Source: RBG-16-66-20 sp035517595 (GTDB lineage: Bacteria > Pseudomonadota > Gammaproteobacteria > Burkholderiales > SG8-39). Taken from it: a stretch of 18,137 nt of DNA. The notes under the pieces were generated by a model. It saw only the letters and a list, made by a program, of their open reading frames with translations. It made no database searches and had not been told where the DNA came from. Positions 13,882 through 18,137 of the stretch are shown in pieces. Position 1 is the first letter of the stretch, and every line of letters starts with the position of its first letter. Location of the stretch: contig DATIYN010000175.1 of assembly GCA_035517595.1 (NCBI GenBank), forward strand, positions 1 through 18,137. The letters are read 5' to 3'. Made by a program: the position numbers and the translations under genes.

Positions 13882-16437
13882 ATGCAGGACCGCTACGATC
13901 CGCGCGCGATCGAGGCCGACGCCCAGAAATTCTGGGCCGAGCGGCGCTCGTTCCACGTCACCGAGGACAAGGCGCGCAGGAAGTTCTATTGCCTGTCGAT
14001 GTTCCCCTACCCCTCGGGCAAGCTGCACATGGGGCATGTGCGCAACTACACCATCGGCGACGTACTCACGCGCCACCACCGCATGCGCGGCATGAACGTG
14101 CTGCAGCCGATGGGCTGGGACGCGTTCGGCCTGCCCGCGGAGAACGCGGCGATGGCCAACAAGGTGCCGCCCGCGAAGTGGACGCGCGACAACATCGCGT
14201 ACATGAAGCAGCAGTTGAAGAGTCTCGGCTTCGCGCTCGACTGGGACCGCGAGCTCGCCACCTGCGACGCGAGCTACTACAGGTGGAACCAGTGGCTGTT
14301 CACGCGGCTGTTCAGGAAGGGGCTCGCCTACAAGAAGACCGGCGTCGTCAACTGGGATCCGGCGGACCAGACCGTGCTCGCCAACGAGCAGGTGATCGAC
14401 GGCCGCGGCTGGCGCACCGGCGCGCTCGTGGAGAAGCGCGAGATCCCGATGTACTTCTTCCGCATCACCCACTACGCCGAAGAGCTGCTGGCGGCGCTCG
14501 AGGGCATGGACGGCTGGCCCGAGCAGGTCAAGCTCATGCAGAAGAACTGGATCGGCAGATCGGAAGGCGTAAGAATCGGATTCGAATACGCTCTGGAAAA
14601 TCAAAAGAAGATCTTGTGGGTATTCACGACGCGAGCGGATACGCTGATGGGGGCGACCTTCTGCGCGGTCGCCGCCGAGCACCCGATCGCGCTGCACGCG
14701 GCGAAATCGAGCCCGCAGCTCGCCGCCTTCGTCGAGGAGTGCCGGCGCGGCGGCGTGCAGGAGGCCGACCTCGCCAAGATCGAGAAGAAGGGCATGCCGA
14801 CCGGCGTCTTCTGCACGCACCCGATTTCGGGCGAGAAGCTGCCGGTCTGGGTGGGCAACTACGTGCTGATGGGCTACGGCGAGGGCGCGGTGATGGGCGT
14901 GCCGGCGCACGACGAGCGCGACTTCGCCTTCGCGCTGAAGTACGGGCTGAAGATCGTGCAGGTGATCGACGTGAAGGATTTCTCCGGCACGCAGTGGCGC
15001 GAGGGCTACGTCGAGCCCGGGCGCTGCATCCACTCCGGCAAATATGACGGCCTCGACTTCCAGGCCTCGATCGATGCCATCGCGGCGGACCTGAAGGCCA
15101 GGGGCCTCGGCGAAAAGCAGGTGCAGTGGCGGCTGCGCGACTGGGGCATCTCGCGCCAGCGCTACTGGGGCTGCCCGGTGCCGATCATCCACTGCCCGTC
15201 CTGCGGCGACGTGCCGGTGCCGGACCAGGACCTGCCCGTGGTCCTGCCGGAAGACCTCGTGCCCGACGGCACCGGCAACCCGCTCAACAAGCTCGCCTCG
15301 TTCGTGAACACGACCTGCCCCTCCTGCGGCAGGCCGGCGAAGCGCGAGACCGACACCATGGACACCTTCGTCGACTCGTCCTGGTATTTCGCGCGCTTCG
15401 CCTGCCCGGGCCAGGACACGGCGATGGTGGACGAGCGCGCCAGGTACTGGATGGCGGTGGACCAGTACATCGGCGGCATCGAGCACGCGATCCTGCACCT
15501 GCTCTACTCGCGCTTCTTCCAGCGCGCGATGGCCGACGAAGGCCTGATGCCGAAGGAGCTGCGCGAGCCGTTCACCAACCTGCTCACGCAGGGGATGGTG
15601 CTCGCCGAGTCGTACTACACGGACGCCGACGGCCGGCGCGAGTGGGTGAATCCCGCGGACGTTGCGGTGGAAAGGGATGCAAAGGGAAAGATCACTTCGG
15701 CGAAAAGAATCCGCGACGGCGCGCCGGTGGCGTACGACGGCATCGGCACCATGTCCAAGTCGAAGAACAACGGCGTCGACCCGCAGTCGCTGATCGAGAA
15801 GTACGGCGCCGACACGGCGCGCTTCTACACCATGTTCGCCTCGCCGCCGACCCACACGCTGGAATGGTCCGACGAGAGCGTCGAGGGCTCGTTCCGCTTC
15901 CTGAAGCGCGTCTGGGCCTACTGCGTGAAGTTCAAGGCGGGCAGCGCCGCCGCGGATGCCGAAAGCCTGCGCAAGGCGACGCGCTACGAGATCCACTCGG
16001 TGCTCAGGCAGCTCAACTACGACATCGACAAGCACCAGCTGAACACGGTCGCCTCGGGCGCGATGAAGATCCTGAACGCGCTCGAGCGGCTCGAGGGCTT
16101 CCCGGAGGCCGCGCGCGAGGGGCTGCAGATCCTGCTCAAGGTGCTGTCGCCGATCACGCCGCACATCTGCCACGCGTTGTGGCGCGAGCTCGGGTTCGGC
16201 GAGGACATCATGCGCGAAGCCTGGCCGGATCCGGATCCCGCGGCGCTCGTGCAGGACGAGATCGACTACGTGGTGCAGGTGAGCGGCAAGACGCGGGGCA
16301 ACGTCCGGGTGCCGAGGGATGCGGACCAGCCCGCCATCGAAAGGCTGGCTGCAGAAGCGGTAAAGAAGTACATTGGCGGCAAGCCCGTCCGCAGAGTGGT
16401 CATCGTGCCGGGCAAGCTGATCAACATCGTCGTCTGA
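13882..16437 (+). CDS. leuS: Leucyl-tRNA synthetase
   Basis: 851 residues (E. coli 860), class Ia synthetase charging tRNA-Leu. The start MQDRYDPRAIEADAQKFW aligns with E. coli MQEQY. HIGH motif is HMGH (49-52). The CP1 editing domain starts near residue 225 and includes TTRADTLMG and GVPAHDERDFAFALKYGL with the conserved editing aspartate. Two CPSC pairs (438-441 and 479-482) form a zinc-binding insert that E. coli LeuRS lacks. The KMSKS loop reads TMSKSK (623-628), with Thr for the first Lys. The C-terminal tRNA-binding domain ends VIVPGKLINIVV. Residues 226-253 and 594-610 use AT-ending rare codons. Its TGA overlaps the lptE ATG by one base. Confidence 0.98.
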   Translation: MQDRYDPRAIEADAQKFWAERRSFHVTEDKARRKFYCLSMFPYPSGKLHMGHVRNYTIGDVLTRHHRMRGMNVLQPMGWDAFGLPAENAAMANKVPPAKWTRDNIAYMKQQLKSLGFALDWDRELATCDASYYRWNQWLFTRLFRKGLAYKKTGVVNWDPADQTVLANEQVIDGRGWRTGALVEKREIPMYFFRITHYAEELLAALEGMDGWPEQVKLMQKNWIGRSEGVRIGFEYALENQKKILWVFTTRADTLMGATFCAVAAEHPIALHAAKSSPQLAAFVEECRRGGVQEADLAKIEKKGMPTGVFCTHPISGEKLPVWVGNYVLMGYGEGAVMGVPAHDERDFAFALKYGLKIVQVIDVKDFSGTQWREGYVEPGRCIHSGKYDGLDFQASIDAIAADLKARGLGEKQVQWRLRDWGISRQRYWGCPVPIIHCPSCGDVPVPDQDLPVVLPEDLVPDGTGNPLNKLASFVNTTCPSCGRPAKRETDTMDTFVDSSWYFARFACPGQDTAMVDERARYWMAVDQYIGGIEHAILHLLYSRFFQRAMADEGLMPKELREPFTNLLTQGMVLAESYYTDADGRREWVNPADVAVERDAKGKITSAKRIRDGAPVAYDGIGTMSKSKNNGVDPQSLIEKYGADTARFYTMFASPPTHTLEWSDESVEGSFRFLKRVWAYCVKFKAGSAAADAESLRKATRYEIHSVLRQLNYDIDKHQLNTVASGAMKILNALERLEGFPEAAREGLQILLKVLSPITPHICHALWRELGFGEDIMREAWPDPDPAALVQDEIDYVVQVSGKTRGNVRVPRDADQPAIERLAAEAVKKYIGGKPVRRVVIVPGKLINIVV

Positions 16438-16934
16438 TGCGCGCCGCTCTCGGACTCGTCCTCGCCGCCCTGCTCGCTGGCTGCGGCTTCCAGCTGCGCG
16501 GCACCGCCGACCTGCCGTTCGAGACGCTCTACATGCCGCCGGCGGCGGCACCCGGCATCGCGCTGGATCTCAAGCGCAACATCCAGGCCGGTACGCGCAC
16601 CAAGGTGGTCGACGACCAGAAGCAGGCCCAAGCGGTGCTCGAATTCGCGCAGGAGGTGCGCGACCGCCAGATCCTCTCGCTCGCCTCGACCGGCCGCGTC
16701 AACGAGTTCCGCCTGCGCTACCTGGTCACGTTCCGGGTGCACGACGGCAAGGGCGGCGATTTCGTCCCGTCGAGCACGGTCACCCTGACACGCGACGTCA
16801 CCTACAACGACGCCGACGTGCTGTCCAAGCAGACCGAGGAGCAGCTGCTGTACCGCGACATGCAGTTCGACATGGTGCAGCTCATCATGCGCCGCCTCGC
16901 CGCAGCGAAGCAGCCCAAGGCCGTCGCGCAGTAA
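16437..16934 (+). CDS. lptE: LPS-assembly lipoprotein LptE
   Basis: 165 residues from the ATG that overlaps the leuS stop (TGATG). The signal peptide MRAALGLVLAALLAGC ends in a textbook lipobox LAGC with lipidated Cys16, followed by GFQLRG, the typical start of mature LptE (RlpB). The rest (LYMPPAAAPG, LASTGRVNEFRLRYLVTFRV, LTRDVTYND, KQTEEQLLYRDMQFD) fits the LptE fold. It is an outer-membrane lipoprotein that plugs the LptD barrel and helps deliver lipopolysaccharide to the cell surface. Cotranscription with leuS and holA is conserved in proteobacteria. No Shine-Dalgarno site is obvious, so coupling to leuS is likely. Ends 6 bases before holA. Confidence 0.95.
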   Translation: MRAALGLVLAALLAGCGFQLRGTADLPFETLYMPPAAAPGIALDLKRNIQAGTRTKVVDDQKQAQAVLEFAQEVRDRQILSLASTGRVNEFRLRYLVTFRVHDGKGGDFVPSSTVTLTRDVTYNDADVLSKQTEEQLLYRDMQFDMVQLIMRRLAAAKQPKAVAQ

Positions 16935-16940
16935 TCCTCC

Positions 16941-18014
16941 GTGCGGCTGCGCGCCGAGCAGGTCGAAGCCCATCTCGCCAACGCGCTCGCGCGTTCCAAA
17001 CCCGATCTCGCGCCGGTCTGGCTGATCCACGGCGACGAGACGCTGCTCGTGCTCGAGTCGGCGGACGCGGTGCGTGCCGCCGCGCGCAAGCGCGGGCATG
17101 GCGAGCGCGAAGTGCACTACGCGGAGCGCGCCTTCGACTGGAGCCGGTTCCTGCAATCGGCCGCGAGCCAGTCCCTGTTCGGCGAGCGCAAGATCGTCGA
17201 GCTGAGATTCTCCTCCGGGCGCCCCTCGGCGGCGGCGGCCGCCGCGCTCGAGCCGTATTGCGCGAATCCAAACCCCGAGGTCGTGCTGCTCGCGACCATG
17301 CCGCGGCCCGAGGGCTCGGGCTGGTGGACGGCGGGCTGGTACGCCGCGTTCGACCGCGCGGGCGTCGTCGTCGAGGCGCAACCGGTCACGCGCGCGCAGC
17401 TGCCGCAGTGGCTCGCCGCGCGGCTCGCGCGCCAGAAGCAGCGCGCGAGCGCCGAGTCGCTCGCGCTGATGGCCGACCGCGTCGAGGGCAATCTGCTCGC
17501 CGCGCAGCAGGAGATCCTCAAGCTCGCGCTGCTCGCGCCCGAAGGCGAGCTCTCGGCCGCGCAGATCGCGGCCGCGGTCTCGAGCGTCGCGCGCTACGAC
17601 TTCGAGGCGCTCGCCGAGGCGCTCTACGCGGGCGACGCCGCCTACTACCTGCGCGCGCTCGAAGGCCTGCGCGGCGAGGGCGAGAGCGCCGCGGGCCTCG
17701 CCTGGCGCCTGGGCGAGGAGCTCGTCGCGCTGCACCGGATCCGGCTGCAGATGGCGGGCGGGCAGCCGCTCGAGGGCCTGTTTGCCGCGCACCGAATCTG
17801 GCGCAGCGCGCAGCCGCGCTGCGAGAAGGCGCTCAGGCGCCTGTCTCCGGCGCGCCTGCATGCGGCCGCGCTGCACGTCGCGCGCATCGAGCGCGCTTCG
17901 AAGGGCGCGGGCCGAGGCAGCGACTGCGGCGACCCCTGGGATGAGCTCGCCACGCTGGGGTTAGAATTGCTGCATGGCGTCGAAGCAGGCAAAGCTGCCC
18001 AGCGAGGCGGCTGA
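16941..18014 (+). CDS. holA: DNA polymerase III delta subunit
   Basis: 357 residues (E. coli 343), clamp-loader subunit that opens the beta clamp. GTG start at 16941, six bases after the lptE stop. The N-terminal RLRAEQVEAHLA and PVWLIHGDETLLVLESADAVR (HGDE near 30-33) match the delta family; QSLFGERKIVELR marks the beta-interacting helix region. LMADRVEGNLLAAQQEILKLAL (about 174-195) is the family's conserved helix, and YDFEALAEALYAGD lies near the start of the collar domain. Reading frame and order after lptE are typical of Beta- and Gammaproteobacteria. The last 41 bases overlap the start of proA, and a possible proA promoter lies in its final codons. Confidence 0.94.
   Translation: MRLRAEQVEAHLANALARSKPDLAPVWLIHGDETLLVLESADAVRAAARKRGHGEREVHYAERAFDWSRFLQSAASQSLFGERKIVELRFSSGRPSAAAAAALEPYCANPNPEVVLLATMPRPEGSGWWTAGWYAAFDRAGVVVEAQPVTRAQLPQWLAARLARQKQRASAESLALMADRVEGNLLAAQQEILKLALLAPEGELSAAQIAAAVSSVARYDFEALAEALYAGDAAYYLRALEGLRGEGESAAGLAWRLGEELVALHRIRLQMAGGQPLEGLFAAHRIWRSAQPRCEKALRRLSPARLHAAALHVARIERASKGAGRGSDCGDPWDELATLGLELLHGVEAGKAAQRGG
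17962..17967 (+). promoter_or_regulatory. Putative -10 box for leaderless proA inside holA
   Basis: TAGAAT (5 of 6 to TATAAT) followed by six bases (tgctgc) and the proA ATG at 17974. The geometry is the same as at slt, ilvA and chaA. There is no TG extension and no clear -35. The box lies in an in-frame part of holA (GLELL), so coding constraint may explain it. Confidence 0.35.
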
Positions 18015-18137
18015 CATCAGCGCATACATGCACGGGCTCGGGCGCGCCGCGCGCGCGGCCGCGCGCGAACTCGCGCGCGCCGGCACGGACGCGAAGAACC
18101 GCGCGCTGCGCGCGATGGCGTCGGAGATTCGCGCGCG
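17974..18137 (+). CDS. proA: Gamma-glutamyl phosphate reductase, N-terminal part
   Basis: 54 complete codons before the window ends. DISAYMHGLGRAARAAAREL, then TDAKNRALRAMASEI, is the typical N-terminus of ProA (E. coli-like IKQYMQ, ARAASRALA, KNRALLAIA pattern), the NADPH-dependent second enzyme of proline synthesis. The ATG at 17974 gives a short extra N-terminal tail (MASKQAKLPSEAA); a later ATG at 18028 would cut into the conserved helix, so 17974 is preferred. It overlaps holA by 41 bases in another frame. holA-proA adjacency is common in betaproteobacteria. The catalytic cysteine region lies beyond the window. Confidence 0.88.
   Translation, partial: MASKQAKLPSEAADISAYMHGLGRAARAAARELARAGTDAKNRALRAMASEIRA

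Noticed and set aside
13834..16551. Long open frame on the minus strand across leuS (about 900 codons), and similar long frames opposite slt, ilvA and the hbd-type gene
   Set aside because: High GC removes stop codons in shadow frames. Their translations are rich in Arg, Ala, His and Pro without recognisable domains, and the opposite strand encodes well-conserved enzymes.
1..18137. Mobile element, phage, toxin-antitoxin, CRISPR or defence island
   Set aside because: No transposase, integrase, repeat array or defence domain is seen. The genes are conserved housekeeping functions in common betaproteobacterial order.

Overview
The window is a compact, gene-dense piece of a high-GC chromosome (roughly two thirds G+C or more, judged by eye). 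I read it as a betaproteobacterium, probably Burkholderiales or a close uncultured relative. The reasons are the leuS-lptE-holA-proA order, the slt / NDUFA9-like SDR / cca cluster divergent from 5-formyl-THF cyclo-ligase, and E. coli-like but diverged YfcG, Cca, IlvA, UvrD and ChaA. I see no mobile element, CRISPR array, rRNA or tRNA. No gene-free stretch exceeds 100 bases. Most of the window is housekeeping sequence.

Layout. (1) Positions 1-2006, plus strand: the 3' part of a MidA/NDUFAF7-type methyltransferase, a periplasmic diheme cytochrome c that overlaps it, and a cyclase-family metal hydrolase 4 bases later. (2) Positions 2003-6639, minus strand: a tight four-gene unit transcribed slt, NDUFA9-like SDR, cca (without its HD domain), yfcG-type GST. 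(3) Position 6673 onward, plus strand: 5-formyl-THF cyclo-ligase, convergent with a minus-strand pair, ilvA then an O-methyltransferase (7363-9528). (4) chaA-like Ca2+/H+ antiporter (9572-10663, plus), convergent with a 3-hydroxyacyl-CoA dehydrogenase (10669-11517, minus), behind which lies uvrD (11615-13792, minus). (5) Positions 13882-18137, plus strand: leuS, lptE, holA and the start of proA, with 1-base or longer overlaps or very short gaps.

The genes form no single pathway. They cover cell-wall turnover (slt), tRNA maturation and charging (cca, leuS), one-carbon folate repair, isoleucine and proline synthesis (ilvA, proA), replication and repair (uvrD, holA), outer-membrane LPS assembly (lptE), ion homeostasis (chaA) and acyl-CoA redox (hbd/paaH).

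The most interesting signals lie in the gaps and in codon use. Four genes (slt, ilvA, chaA, proA) have a TANNNT box exactly six bases before the ATG, which predicts leaderless mRNAs. All three convergent junctions have both stop codons as TAG inside CTAG, and in one case a single CTAG serves both genes. leuS is preceded by a nine-codon ORF whose TAG abuts the leuS ATG just downstream of a perfect TATAAT. Short islands of AT-ending rare codons interrupt otherwise strongly GC-biased genes.
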